Part shown: positions 14,712 through 22,979 of the stretch, piece after piece | Layout: the number at the start of each line of letters is the position of its first letter | How positions within the stretch are numbered: position 1 is the stretch's first letter | Assembly: GCA_903858275.1 (NCBI GenBank) | Contig: CAIOIC010000073.1 | Location: 1 to 33,934 of the forward strand | DNA length: 33,934 nt | From: an uncultured Verrucomicrobia subdivision 3 bacterium | GTDB lineage: Bacteria; Verrucomicrobiota; Verrucomicrobiia; Limisphaerales; UBA11358 | Direction of reading: 5' to 3' | The notes under the pieces: model-generated | The model's database searches: none | Seen by the model: only the letters and a program-made list of their open reading frames with translations | What the model was told of the DNA's origin: nothing | Position numbers and translations under genes: made by a program

Positions 14712-17197
14712 TAACCGTCATGAATCTTCTGAAAAAAATCCAGCGTTCAAATCGTGGGTTAAGGGTTTTGCTCGCCGCTTGGTCGGCGGCTGGCCTCATG
14801 GTGGAAAACGCCGGAGCCGCCATCACCCAGCTCGGAACGGCGACCACGGCAATCAATACGGTCAACAGCATGACGATTGCCAAGCCCGCCGGCGTTGTGG
14901 TGGGCGACGTGATGATCGCGTCCATCGCCCAAAGGAATAGTGGTGGCACCGTGGCGGCGGCTACTTCCGCCGGTTGGACGCTGCTCAAGACCAACGGTTT
15001 TGGCGGTTCCACCTCCCGCGTCGGCACGCTGTTATATCGCGTGGCTGGCGCCACCGAATCGTCATCGAACAGTTACACCTTCGCACTCGTCGGCACGGTG
15101 GGCGGAGCGGTGGGTGACATTGTGGCCTTTTCCGGGGTGGATACGAATACTCCCTTGGATGTTGCTGCCGCCAGCCTTCCCGCGTTTACTTACGGAAACG
15201 CGGTGACGGCGGTTACCGCCACGGCCATTACCACCGTAAGCAACAATGCCGCGATCATCATGTTCGGCCAGGCGGTCAGCACGACCGCCGGCACCGGCGG
15301 AACGTGGGGCAGTTGGACGGCTGGTTTAACCAATCTCTACGATCATCAGGGCAATGGCACTGCGAATAATGCCTCCTCTGTCGGCGCGGCTTGGAGGACC
15401 TTACCCGCCGTGGGAACTACCGGCGACGGGGCGGCAACCCTCACCGCCGCTATGCGTAATGGCGGACTTTGGGTGGCGCTGCGCCCGGGTGTAAGCACTA
15501 GCGCCAACGCGACCAATTCAACGGTGACGGCTTCCCCGGCCTCGGTTCTGGCCGACGGCCTCGCGGCTTCCACGATCACGGTGACTTTGAAGGATGCCAG
15601 CAGCAACGCCGTTCCCGGAAAAACCGTGACGCTGGCCTCCAGCCGGGGGGCGACCGATGTGATTTCAGCGCCATCGGGAGTATCCAGTGCTTCCGGGGTG
15701 GTGACTTTTACCGTGACTTCCACAACCCCCGGCGCACCAGTCTTTACCGCCACCAATACCACCGACAGCATCGTGGTGACACAGACGGCCACTGTTACCT
15801 TCACCGCCAGTTCGGCCAGGGATATTTTAACCTTCGGCACCAATGTTGTTGGCAGTAGTGCCATCATTGATACGAACACCGCCGCCGTTGCTTGGACCGT
15901 CCCGAATGGTTCCGTGGTAACAAACCTCGCGCCCACCTACACACTTTCCGCCCTGGCTACGGGGACGCCGGTTTCGGGAACCGCCCGGGACTTCACCACG
16001 CCGCAGAGTTACACCAATACGGCTCAGGATCTCTCGACCAAAGTCTATACCGTGACGGTCACTGTGGCCCCGCCGAGCACGAACAAGAACATTCTCACAT
16101 TCGATTTTCCCAGCGGCCCGGCCGCGATTGTCGGCACCAACATTACCGCGACCGTGCCGTTTGGCACGGTGGTGACGAACCTCGCGCCCACCTACACCGC
16201 TTCCCCGCTGGCGACGGGCGCGCCGGTTTCGGGCACCGCCCGGAATTTCACCACGCCGCAAACCTACACCGTCACCGCCCAGGATTTTTCCACCAAGGTC
16301 TATTTGGTGACGGTCACTCTGGCCGCCGCGAGCACGAACAAGGACATCCTGACGTTCACCTTTCCCTCTGGCCCAGCGACGATTACCGGCACCAACATTA
16401 CCCTGACCCTGCCCGCGGGCACGCCCGTGACGGCTTTAGCGCCCACCTATACCGTTTCCGCTCTGGCCACGGGGTCGCCAGTTTCGGGCACCACCCGGAG
16501 CTTCACCACGCCGCAGACCTATACCGTCACGGCTCAAAATGGCTCCACCAAAATTTATCTGGTAACGGTGACCGTGACCACCGGGCCGCAAACTTATGCC
16601 ATTGCCGCCAGCACCGATTTGGCGCAGGAGTTCAGCCCGATGAACGGCTCCGGTCATCCGGTCATCACCGGTTTGAATAACTACCCCAATTCAACCGCGC
16701 CCAAGGCCTTGGCGGCCGCCCAGATGAAGGCTCCTTGGACCGCTGTCGGCGTTCAAACCATGATGTGTTCCGACTGCCACGACACCACCGGCACCAACTA
16801 CATTCCCGGCGCAGCCCAAGGCCCGCATGGCTCGGCGAATCCATACATGTTGCGCGGTCCCAATGCTGCCAACTGGCCGGTCGCTGCGAGCTTTGCGGTT
16901 AGTTGGTGTGCGAACTGCCATAACGACGGCACTTTTTTTGATGGCGGCCATACGGCTCATCGAAGCGTTCCCGGTTGTTATTCCTGCCACATCGTCGTCC
17001 CGCATGGCGGAAAACTGTCCCGGCTGCTCGCCGATGGCGATAGCCCCAACATGCCAGCGCGGTATGCCTACAACAACGACACCAATAATGTGATTTTAAC
17101 GGGATTCACCAAGGCCGCCACCTTGTCCGAGAGCAGTTGCGGGGCGAAGGGAAGTTGCACCGGCAAGCACGCACTCGCCAACGGCGGCCAGTGGTAA
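14708..17197 (+). CDS. Surface-type protein with repeat stalk and C-terminal triheme module
   Basis: 829 residues. After a signal peptide (about residues 1-37, ending near NAGA), residues 38-262 form a beta-rich domain with the phrase KPAGVVVGDVMIA, common in secreted bacterial proteins. Residues of about 265-370 are an Ig-like (invasin type) domain (ASPASVLADGLAASTITVTL). Three tandem domains of 85-89 residues follow, and then a heme module with CXXCH at C687 (CSDCH), C734 (CANCH) and C757 (CYSCH). The C-terminus has CGAKGSCTGKH, which is not a known heme motif. In effect three hemes sit on the end of an adhesin-like rod. It overlaps the decaheme gene by ATGA and lies 4 bp from ccsB. A role in contact with an outside electron partner is plausible but unproven. 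Confidence 0.88.
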   Translation: MITVMNLLKKIQRSNRGLRVLLAAWSAAGLMVENAGAAITQLGTATTAINTVNSMTIAKPAGVVVGDVMIASIAQRNSGGTVAAATSAGWTLLKTNGFGGSTSRVGTLLYRVAGATESSSNSYTFALVGTVGGAVGDIVAFSGVDTNTPLDVAAASLPAFTYGNAVTAVTATAITTVSNNAAIIMFGQAVSTTAGTGGTWGSWTAGLTNLYDHQGNGTANNASSVGAAWRTLPAVGTTGDGAATLTAAMRNGGLWVALRPGVSTSANATNSTVTASPASVLADGLAASTITVTLKDASSNAVPGKTVTLASSRGATDVISAPSGVSSASGVVTFTVTSTTPGAPVFTATNTTDSIVVTQTATVTFTASSARDILTFGTNVVGSSAIIDTNTAAVAWTVPNGSVVTNLAPTYTLSALATGTPVSGTARDFTTPQSYTNTAQDLSTKVYTVTVTVAPPSTNKNILTFDFPSGPAAIVGTNITATVPFGTVVTNLAPTYTASPLATGAPVSGTARNFTTPQTYTVTAQDFSTKVYLVTVTLAAASTNKDILTFTFPSGPATITGTNITLTLPAGTPVTALAPTYTVSALATGSPVSGTTRSFTTPQTYTVTAQNGSTKIYLVTVTVTTGPQTYAIAASTDLAQEFSPMNGSGHPVITGLNNYPNSTAPKALAAAQMKAPWTAVGVQTMMCSDCHDTTGTNYIPGAAQGPHGSANPYMLRGPNAANWPVAASFAVSWCANCHNDGTFFDGGHTAHRSVPGCYSCHIVVPHGGKLSRLLADGDSPNMPARYAYNNDTNNVILTGFTKAATLSESSCGAKGSCTGKHALANGGQW
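15821..16585 (+). repeat. Three tandem 85-89-residue domain repeats within the stalk cytochrome gene
   Basis: Copies begin near 15821, 16088 and 16343 (spacing 267 and 255 bp). Each runs from (D/N)ILTF through LAPTYT-x-S-x-LATG-x-PVSGT-x-R-x-FTTPQ-x-YT to STK-x-Y-x-VTVT. DNA identity between copies is high, suggesting fairly recent duplication, and copy number may vary between strains. Confidence 0.9.
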
Positions 17198-17201
17198 ATT
17201 T

Positions 17202-18950
17202 ATGACCACCGCCCTCAAACGCTTCCTGCGAGCGCCGAAAGTCATCATCGGCGAAATCGTTGGCATTACGTTTGCCGGGGCGCTGGGCGCATCACTGCCA
17301 AATCTTCACATTTTTCAATCCGTCTGGTTTGTTGCGCTCACCCTGCTCACCGCCGCCTCGCTTGTGATTGTGGTGGCTGAACAATTTCGCCGCGCCCTTT
17401 CGCAATGGCGGCAGCCGCCCGCCGTCGCCAGCTTTCAATCCGCGCCGTTCAAAACGGAATTTGAGCGTCCCGCCACCACCGCCATTCCGCAGCAAAAAAT
17501 CTGGTCCGAACGCCGTCTGGGGCTGGCCGGCTCGCTCGTCTTCCACGTCGGATTGCTCTGCTTGATCGCCGCCGGCGCGTTGCGGGCGCTGTTCGCCACG
17601 GATGCCACCGTGGATCTTCTCGAAGGCGAAACTCTGGCGCCGACCGCCGCCGCCTGGTCCGCCCAGTGGCCGGGTTTGTTCGCCAAAACTTTCCAGCTGG
17701 ATCAGCCCGTCACCTTCGAGTCCATCAAGGGCAGCAGCTATGCCAGCGGCGATTTGCGCGAACTCAGCGCCAAGCTTTCCGCCGGCACCATCGGCGTCAA
17801 CCAGCAACTCCACGTCAATGGCAGCAAGATTTACCTCGCGTCGGAATTTGGCCCGGCAGCGTTGCTCGAATGGAACGGCTCCCAACGTGTCGCTGCCATG
17901 CTCTCCGCTCAAGGCCGGGGCAATTTCGCCGCTGAATCCGCCGGCCCGGATGGTTTGACCGCGTTTGTCCACAGCAATTCCACGCGGCCTGAAAGCGTGG
18001 AAGTTCGCGTCATGCGCGGCGGTGGATTGCTGTTCGCCGGCCAACTGGCGGTTGGCCAAACCCTCACGCTGCCCGGCGGCGCGAGCCTGGCCTTGCGCGG
18101 CACGCCCATGTGGGGGCGGCTCCACGGCAGCCGCGATTCCGCCCTGTGGCTCGCCTATCTCGGCATGATTCTGACCATGCTGGGCGCAACCATGATTTTC
18201 ACGCTCATCAAACTCGACTGCTGCATCGTCATCACGCCGCTGGGCGCCACGGAACGCGTGTTCATCGCGCTCAAGCCCCAGCGCTTCGCCCCGCTGTTCC
18301 AGGAACGGTTTGAAAAACTCGTGCGCGAGCAGTCCGCCAAGAACGAAGCTGGCATATGTAATAAAGAAGTTGGGTGTCGCGCCGCAAATCCATCCTCCAT
18401 TCTCCATCCTCTATCCTCATCTCCGGCTCGCACGGCCAGTTGGCTTTTGCTCGCTGGTTCCCTCGCCTTTGCCGCCGGTTGCGACCGCGTTTCGCCAACG
18501 CAGGCCAAACAGCTCGTCGAGCGTTACAACCAAGTGGTATCCGAAGCCTATCGGCGCGGCGACGTGCGGCTGATTGATCCGGTCGTCGGCGTGAATGAAG
18601 GCAAAAAACTTACCGGTCTCATCGGCGTCCGCTCGGACATGGGCATCACGCTTGACTCAAAGATGCAATCGCTCGAAATTACCCGCGTTGAGCAGGCCAA
18701 GAACAGTTTGCGCGTCCATACCAAGGAGCGCTGGTGCTACCGCGATTTGAAAATTGGCACCGGCGCGCAGGTCGGCCAGGCGTCGCAGGATGCCTATGAG
18801 ATGACTTACATTTTCACCAACATCAGCCAGACGTGGCTCGTGGACGAAATCAAATTCGCCGCGCCGCCGCAGGTCGGTCGCACCAATACGCCGTGGGTTG
18901 CCGATCGCGCCATCTTGCACGGCACCACCAAACCGGAGGCCAGGCCATGA
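17202..18950 (+). CDS. ccsB: CcsB/ResB-like cytochrome c maturation protein fused to a lipoprotein-like domain
   Basis: 582 residues. The first 340 fit the ResB/CcsB half of System II, which with CcsA brings heme to the periplasm and joins it to CXXCH. Membrane segments lie near 13-33, 41-59, 106-131 (with H115 in the phrase FHVGLLCL, as in ResB) and 314-337, with a large periplasmic domain between the last two. A linker of about 35 residues, NPSSILHPLSSSP among them, is encoded by a heptanucleotide repeat. It leads to a fifth hydrophobic stretch ending LAFAAGC (C427), which looks like a lipobox, and then a 150-residue soluble domain (AKQLVERYNQVVSEAY ... RVEQAKNSLRVHTKERW) resembling small IMS/Tim44-like domains. 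The topology would place that domain in the periplasm. I found no in-frame ATG or GTG in the linker for a separate lipoprotein. It overlaps ccsA by ATGA. Confidence 0.8.
   Translation: MTTALKRFLRAPKVIIGEIVGITFAGALGASLPNLHIFQSVWFVALTLLTAASLVIVVAEQFRRALSQWRQPPAVASFQSAPFKTEFERPATTAIPQQKIWSERRLGLAGSLVFHVGLLCLIAAGALRALFATDATVDLLEGETLAPTAAAWSAQWPGLFAKTFQLDQPVTFESIKGSSYASGDLRELSAKLSAGTIGVNQQLHVNGSKIYLASEFGPAALLEWNGSQRVAAMLSAQGRGNFAAESAGPDGLTAFVHSNSTRPESVEVRVMRGGGLLFAGQLAVGQTLTLPGGASLALRGTPMWGRLHGSRDSALWLAYLGMILTMLGATMIFTLIKLDCCIVITPLGATERVFIALKPQRFAPLFQERFEKLVREQSAKNEAGICNKEVGCRAANPSSILHPLSSSPARTASWLLLAGSLAFAAGCDRVSPTQAKQLVERYNQVVSEAYRRGDVRLIDPVVGVNEGKKLTGLIGVRSDMGITLDSKMQSLEITRVEQAKNSLRVHTKERWCYRDLKIGTGAQVGQASQDAYEMTYIFTNISQTWLVDEIKFAAPPQVGRTNTPWVADRAILHGTTKPEARP
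18390..18417. repeat. Heptanucleotide tandem repeat inside ccsB fusion linker
   Basis: Four units, CCATCCT, CCATTCT, CCATCCT and CTATCCT, run head to tail, and a partial CATC follows. A 7-base unit is not a multiple of three, so gain or loss of one unit would shift the frame between the CcsB part and the lipoprotein-like part. Confidence 0.8.
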
Positions 18951-19777
18951 CGCCGCTGGCCCAGGAAGCTTTGTTCCACTGGATTGCCGTGGTGTTTTAC
19001 ATCGGCGGCCTGATGGCATTCGCCTACGCACAGATTTTCGCGCATCCGGAAAAAGTGGCCCAGGCAAAATGGCTCACGGTTATCGGTTTGGTTCCGCATT
19101 CGGTGGCGCTGGCTTTACGCTGGCAGCATGTCGGGCACGGGCCTTACATGATGAAATACGAGGTGCTGTCGTCAAACGCCTGGATTGCCATCGTGATGCT
19201 GCTGATTTTTCTCTGGCGCCGGCCAAACTGGGCGGCGGTCGCGCTCGTCGTCTTGCCGTTGGTGATTTTGATGATGGGCATCGGCCTGTTCACCAATCCC
19301 GAGGCGCGCAATCTGCCGCCGACCCTGCGCTCCATCTGGCTCGTGTTTCACATCCTGTTCAACAAACTCGCCGTCGGCGCATTCATCCTCTCGCTCGGAG
19401 CCGCCATCGTGCTGTTGCGCAAACTCAACGGCGCGCGCGGCAAATGGCTGGATCGCCTGCCGAACGTGGATGTGCTGGAGGCGCGCACGGTGCGCTTTGT
19501 CGGCTTCGGTTTTGTTTTTTGGACGACCACCATCGGCATGGGCGCCATCTGGGCGAACCAATCTTGGGGCCGCTACTGGGGTTGGGACCCGATTGAATCG
19601 TGGTCGCTGGTGACGTGGCTGGCTTATGCACTTTTGCTGCACGCACGACTATTCTTCAAGCTCAACGCCCGCCGGACCGCGTGGGCGGTCATCGCGTGTT
19701 TTATTTTGTCAGTGCTGACGGTGCTGATTTTTCCGTTCATATTTCCGTCCATGCACTCGGCCTATTTCCAATCATGA
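18947..19777 (+). CDS. ccsA: CcsA/ResC cytochrome c heme-handling protein
   Basis: 276-residue polytopic membrane protein of System II. The start at 18947 gives an ATGA overlap with ccsB and a normal first membrane helix; an upstream in-frame start at 18833 adds a basic stretch inside ccsB and is rejected. About eight membrane segments are visible. The WWD signature, WGRYWGWDPIES at 207-218, binds heme at the periplasmic face in this family. Histidines at H51, H135, H232 and H270 are candidates for the conserved heme-ligand pairs. Together with CcsB it should mature the dozens of hemes encoded here. Because it lies inside the cytochrome operon it may be a dedicated copy; whether the genome has another cannot be seen. 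Confidence 0.95.
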   Translation: MTPLAQEALFHWIAVVFYIGGLMAFAYAQIFAHPEKVAQAKWLTVIGLVPHSVALALRWQHVGHGPYMMKYEVLSSNAWIAIVMLLIFLWRRPNWAAVALVVLPLVILMMGIGLFTNPEARNLPPTLRSIWLVFHILFNKLAVGAFILSLGAAIVLLRKLNGARGKWLDRLPNVDVLEARTVRFVGFGFVFWTTTIGMGAIWANQSWGRYWGWDPIESWSLVTWLAYALLLHARLFFKLNARRTAWAVIACFILSVLTVLIFPFIFPSMHSAYFQS

Positions 19778-21309
19778 ACCAGCGCGCTGAAATTCTGCTC
19801 GTCACGCCGCCGTATCATTCCGGCGTGGTGGAGTCCGCCGGTTCATGGCTGCCGCTGAGCCTGCTCTACGTCGGCGGCGCGCTGCAGCGCGCCGGTTTCG
19901 GCGTGGCGCTTTACGATGCGATGACCAGATTTCACACGCATGAGCAGGTGCGCGCGACGCTCCGGCGGGAACAACCGTCCGTCGTGATGGTGACGGCGAT
20001 CACCGCGACGGTGTTGGATGGGATTGACGTCTGTCGCATGGCGAAGGAGGAGATTCCCGGCGTGCGGACGGTGCTGGGCGGCACGCATCCGCATTTCATG
20101 TATGACGAAATCCTCCGCCAGTCGCCGGAGGTGGACGTGATCGTTTGCGGCGAAGGCGAGGAAACCTCTGTCGAGCTGATGCAGGCTTGGGCGGCTCGGG
20201 AAGATTTGTCCAAGGTGCGCAGTCTCGCGTTTCGGCGCGATGGTCGGGTGGTCGTCACGCCCCGGCGCGGTTTCATCCGTAATCTTGATTTGGTGACGCC
20301 CGCGTGGAATCTCGTGCCGTGGTCGGAATACACCTATCGGCCGATGCCCGGTTCCACGCTGGCGATTGTCTCGTCGTCGCGCGGATGCCTGCAGCATTGC
20401 TCGTTTTGCTCGCAGCGGCTGTTCTGGAAGGAATCCTGGCGGGCAAACTCCGCCGAACATTTCGTGGATGAACTCCAGATGCTCCGCGAGAAATACGGCG
20501 TGAATGTGGCGATGATCGCCGACGAGATCCCCACGCTCGACCCGCGCCGCTGGCGGAAAATCCTCGACCTGCTCATCGAGCGCGATTTTGGCACGACCCT
20601 GCTGCTGGAGACGCGCGTGGACGACATTGTGCGCGACGAGCCCATCATGCCGGTTTATCGCAAGGCGGGCGTGGAGCACATTTACATCGGCGTGGAATCC
20701 GTGAATCAGGCCACGCTCGACCTTTACAAGAAGGACGCGAAGGTGGAGCAGGGGAAGCGCGCCATCGAATTGATCCGCGAACACAACATGATTTCCGAAA
20801 CCTCCTTCGTCATGGGCATGCCCAACGAGACGAAGGCGGAGATGCAGCGCACCATTGAGCTTTCCAAATATTACGACCCCGACATGGCCTTCTTCCTTGC
20901 CATCACACCCTGGCCGTATGCCGATCTTTATCGCGATGTGAAAGATCATGTGGCCACGCGCGACTATCGTAAATACAACCTCGTCGAGCCGGTCATCAAG
21001 CCGGTGAACATGACCATCGATGAGGTGCGCGCCGAGCTGTTCCGTGGCTTTCGGGATTTCTATATCCACAAGATGGATGGCTTCCATGCGCTGCCCAAGT
21101 GGAAGCAGGAGTTCATGAAATCGCTGATGAAGCTGCTCATGGAACATTCCTACCTCAAGGAACAGATGGCCGGATTGGAACTGCCGGCGGGCATGACGGA
21201 TGCCGCCGAGGTGTTCAATCTGGAAAGCAAATGTCCGGTGACGCGCGTCAAAAACTTCATCAAGCGCAAATTGAGACTCAAACCCGGTCCCGTCGGGGTG
21301 GCGACATGA
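19774..21309 (+). CDS. B12-binding-domain radical SAM protein, BchE-like superfamily
   Basis: 511 residues from ATG at 19774, overlapping the ccsA stop by ATGA; the frame is open upstream but that part lies within ccsA. Residues of about 5-150 form a Rossmann-type cobalamin-binding domain (ILLVTPPYHSG, VVMVTAIT, VIVCGEGEE); the classical DxHxxG motif is not visible. The radical SAM cluster is CLQHCSFC at C205, C209 and C212, followed by barrel motifs such as MIADEIPTLD, YIGVESVNQATLDLYKKD and SFVMGMPNET. This architecture is shared by BchE (cyclase on Mg-protoporphyrin ester), hopanoid methylases and many uncharacterised methyltransferases. Its substrate cannot be assigned. Sitting between ccsA and an NHL/Ig protein with overlaps on both sides, it is probably co-produced with the cytochromes. 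A tetrapyrrole, lipid or quinone substrate is possible. Confidence 0.88.
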   Translation: MNQRAEILLVTPPYHSGVVESAGSWLPLSLLYVGGALQRAGFGVALYDAMTRFHTHEQVRATLRREQPSVVMVTAITATVLDGIDVCRMAKEEIPGVRTVLGGTHPHFMYDEILRQSPEVDVIVCGEGEETSVELMQAWAAREDLSKVRSLAFRRDGRVVVTPRRGFIRNLDLVTPAWNLVPWSEYTYRPMPGSTLAIVSSSRGCLQHCSFCSQRLFWKESWRANSAEHFVDELQMLREKYGVNVAMIADEIPTLDPRRWRKILDLLIERDFGTTLLLETRVDDIVRDEPIMPVYRKAGVEHIYIGVESVNQATLDLYKKDAKVEQGKRAIELIREHNMISETSFVMGMPNETKAEMQRTIELSKYYDPDMAFFLAITPWPYADLYRDVKDHVATRDYRKYNLVEPVIKPVNMTIDEVRAELFRGFRDFYIHKMDGFHALPKWKQEFMKSLMKLLMEHSYLKEQMAGLELPAGMTDAAEVFNLESKCPVTRVKNFIKRKLRLKPGPVGVAT

Positions 21310-22934
21310 AAACTTTGTTCTATTGTATCTGGATTTTGCTCGTCACCCTCAATTTTGGCGTGCGGGCCGCCGCCCCGAATGTCACGCCGCTCGGCGCGTT
21401 GTCGGCGTCGCTGCGCGCGCCGGCGCGGGTGGCCGCGGATGCGAATGGCAATCTCTACGTCACCGATCCAGCGGCGGGGCGCGTGATCGGTTTCGACGCG
21501 TTCGGCCAGCAGATGGCGGTGTATGATGGCTTCGCCGGGCCGCTGGCGATTGCGGTTGCGAGTGATGGTCGGATTTATTTGAGCGAGGAAAAAAACGGCA
21601 GCGTGAGCGTGTTTGATGCCCAATGGGATTTGCTTTATCGGCTTGGCGCGGGGGCGAATGAATTTCAACTGCCCGGTCATCTCGCTGTTGACCCGCTTGC
21701 GCCGGACACGGTTTGTGTTTCCGACGGCAAGGCGAATCTTATCCGCGTTTTCACGGGCACCAATCAAGTCGCCCAGTTTGGCGGTGCGGGCACCGGCAAT
21801 GGCAAGTTTGATTTTCCTGCCGGTGTTTCGGTTCGCGCCAATGGCGAGGTTTTGGTCGTGGATCAAAACAATGATCGCATCCAGGTTTTTACCAACAGCC
21901 TCCTCGGTTGGCAGTATTCGCGGAAATTTCCGCTCGGTTCCGGCGGCATGTTTGGCGGGCCGTCCGGCCGTTCGCAGGCGCTGTTCGTGGATGCTGCCGG
22001 CCGCGTCTTCGTCGCGGATGCCATGCAGGGGTTGGTGAAGGTCTTCGATGCCGGCACCGGCTTGTCGCTGGGCTCCCTCGGGGATTTTGGTGGCGCTCCC
22101 GGGCAGTTGAACCTGCCGCTGGGGCTTGTGCTGGACTCCTTGAACCGGCTCTGCGTCGCGTCGGCGAACAATTCGCGGGTCGAACTTTTTGGGGTGGACG
22201 ATTTTCTGCATCTTTCGGTGCAAGCCGTGAACGGCAACCTCGCGGCCGGGAACAACCTCGTTATTTCGGCGCTGGCCGGCGGCGCTTACCGCGCCGGTTT
22301 TCAATGGCAGAAAAATGGGATGAATGTGGACGGCGCGACCAATGCGACCCTGACGGTGGCTGGCGCCACCGCCGGTGACAGCGGCAATTATTCCGTGGTC
22401 TTCAGCACTTCGTCCGGCACGGTGACCAGCAGTGTCACGCCGGTGTCCGTGCTGGCCTCGCCGAAGATTCTCGTCGGCCCGGTGAGCCAAAAGATTCTTG
22501 TTGGCGCGACGGCGGGCTTTGGCGTCATCGCCACGGGTTCCGCTTTGAACTTTCAGTGGCAGTTCAACGGACAGAATCTGCCCGGAGCCACGAATGCGAA
22601 CCTGACGCTGGCGGGTGCCCAGGCTGCGCAATCCGGGCAATACGCCGTCCGGGTCGGCAATGCGGTGGGAACTCAGACTGCTGCGCCGGCGGTTTTGGCG
22701 GTGATCACGCCGCCGCTGGTGATGGATATGCTTTCTTCCGCCCCGCAGGCGGATCAGACGTTGCAGTTGACGCTGAATGTTGAGCCGGGCTTTGTTTATG
22801 AATTGCAGGCGACGACGGATTTTGTCCAATGGGATTCAATTGCCAATGTAACCGCCAACGGGCTGCTTGACTTCATTGACACGGATTCCACGAATCATTT
22901 GAGCCGGTTCTATCGGTTGAGTTGGAAGCCTTGA
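21306..22934 (+). CDS. Secreted NHL-propeller protein with two Ig-like domains
   Basis: 542 residues. The start at 21306 gives an ATGA overlap with the radical SAM gene and a signal peptide ending near VRAAA (about residue 22). Residues 30-295 contain NHL-type blades (ARVAADANGNLYVTDPAAG, PAGVSVRANGEVLVVDQNND, SQALFVDAAGRVFVAD). Two Ig-like domains follow with the phrases FQWQKNG (about 332) and FQWQFNG (about 416), each with an NxxL(T)(V/L)AGA and a DSGNY or QSGQY strand. The last 70 residues (FVYELQATTDFVQWD ... RFYRLSWKP) match a C-terminal domain frequent in secreted verrucomicrobial proteins. It has no heme motif. It is the last gene of the operon and faces the convergent lar genes. It may be an extracellular scaffold or binding protein for the cytochromes; no catalytic motif was seen. 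Confidence 0.88.
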   Translation: MKTLFYCIWILLVTLNFGVRAAAPNVTPLGALSASLRAPARVAADANGNLYVTDPAAGRVIGFDAFGQQMAVYDGFAGPLAIAVASDGRIYLSEEKNGSVSVFDAQWDLLYRLGAGANEFQLPGHLAVDPLAPDTVCVSDGKANLIRVFTGTNQVAQFGGAGTGNGKFDFPAGVSVRANGEVLVVDQNNDRIQVFTNSLLGWQYSRKFPLGSGGMFGGPSGRSQALFVDAAGRVFVADAMQGLVKVFDAGTGLSLGSLGDFGGAPGQLNLPLGLVLDSLNRLCVASANNSRVELFGVDDFLHLSVQAVNGNLAAGNNLVISALAGGAYRAGFQWQKNGMNVDGATNATLTVAGATAGDSGNYSVVFSTSSGTVTSSVTPVSVLASPKILVGPVSQKILVGATAGFGVIATGSALNFQWQFNGQNLPGATNANLTLAGAQAAQSGQYAVRVGNAVGTQTAAPAVLAVITPPLVMDMLSSAPQADQTLQLTLNVEPGFVYELQATTDFVQWDSIANVTANGLLDFIDTDSTNHLSRFYRLSWKP

Positions 22935-22937
22935 GTT

Positions 22938-22960
22938 GGCCCCTTTGTCGCGATGGGGCC
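22938..22960. terminator. Possible hairpin between convergent genes
   Basis: GGCCCC (22938-22943) and GGGGCC (22955-22960) can pair around an 11-base loop, in the 45-bp space between the operon end and the convergent larE stop. No T-run follows closely on either strand, so it is a weak terminator candidate. Confidence 0.25.
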
Positions 22961-22979
22961 TCGTCGTGCGCAATATCGG

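Noticed and set aside
17142-17174. CGAKGSCTGKH at the end of the stalk cytochrome as a fourth heme site
   Set aside because: There is no CXXCH or known variant: the second Cys is followed by TGKH, so heme attachment is not supported.
19843-21147. 434-codon open frame on the minus strand
   Set aside because: Antisense to the radical SAM gene, which has its cluster motif and operon overlaps.
21150-22829. 559-codon open frame on the minus strand
   Set aside because: Antisense to the NHL/Ig protein gene, with a basic, domain-free product.
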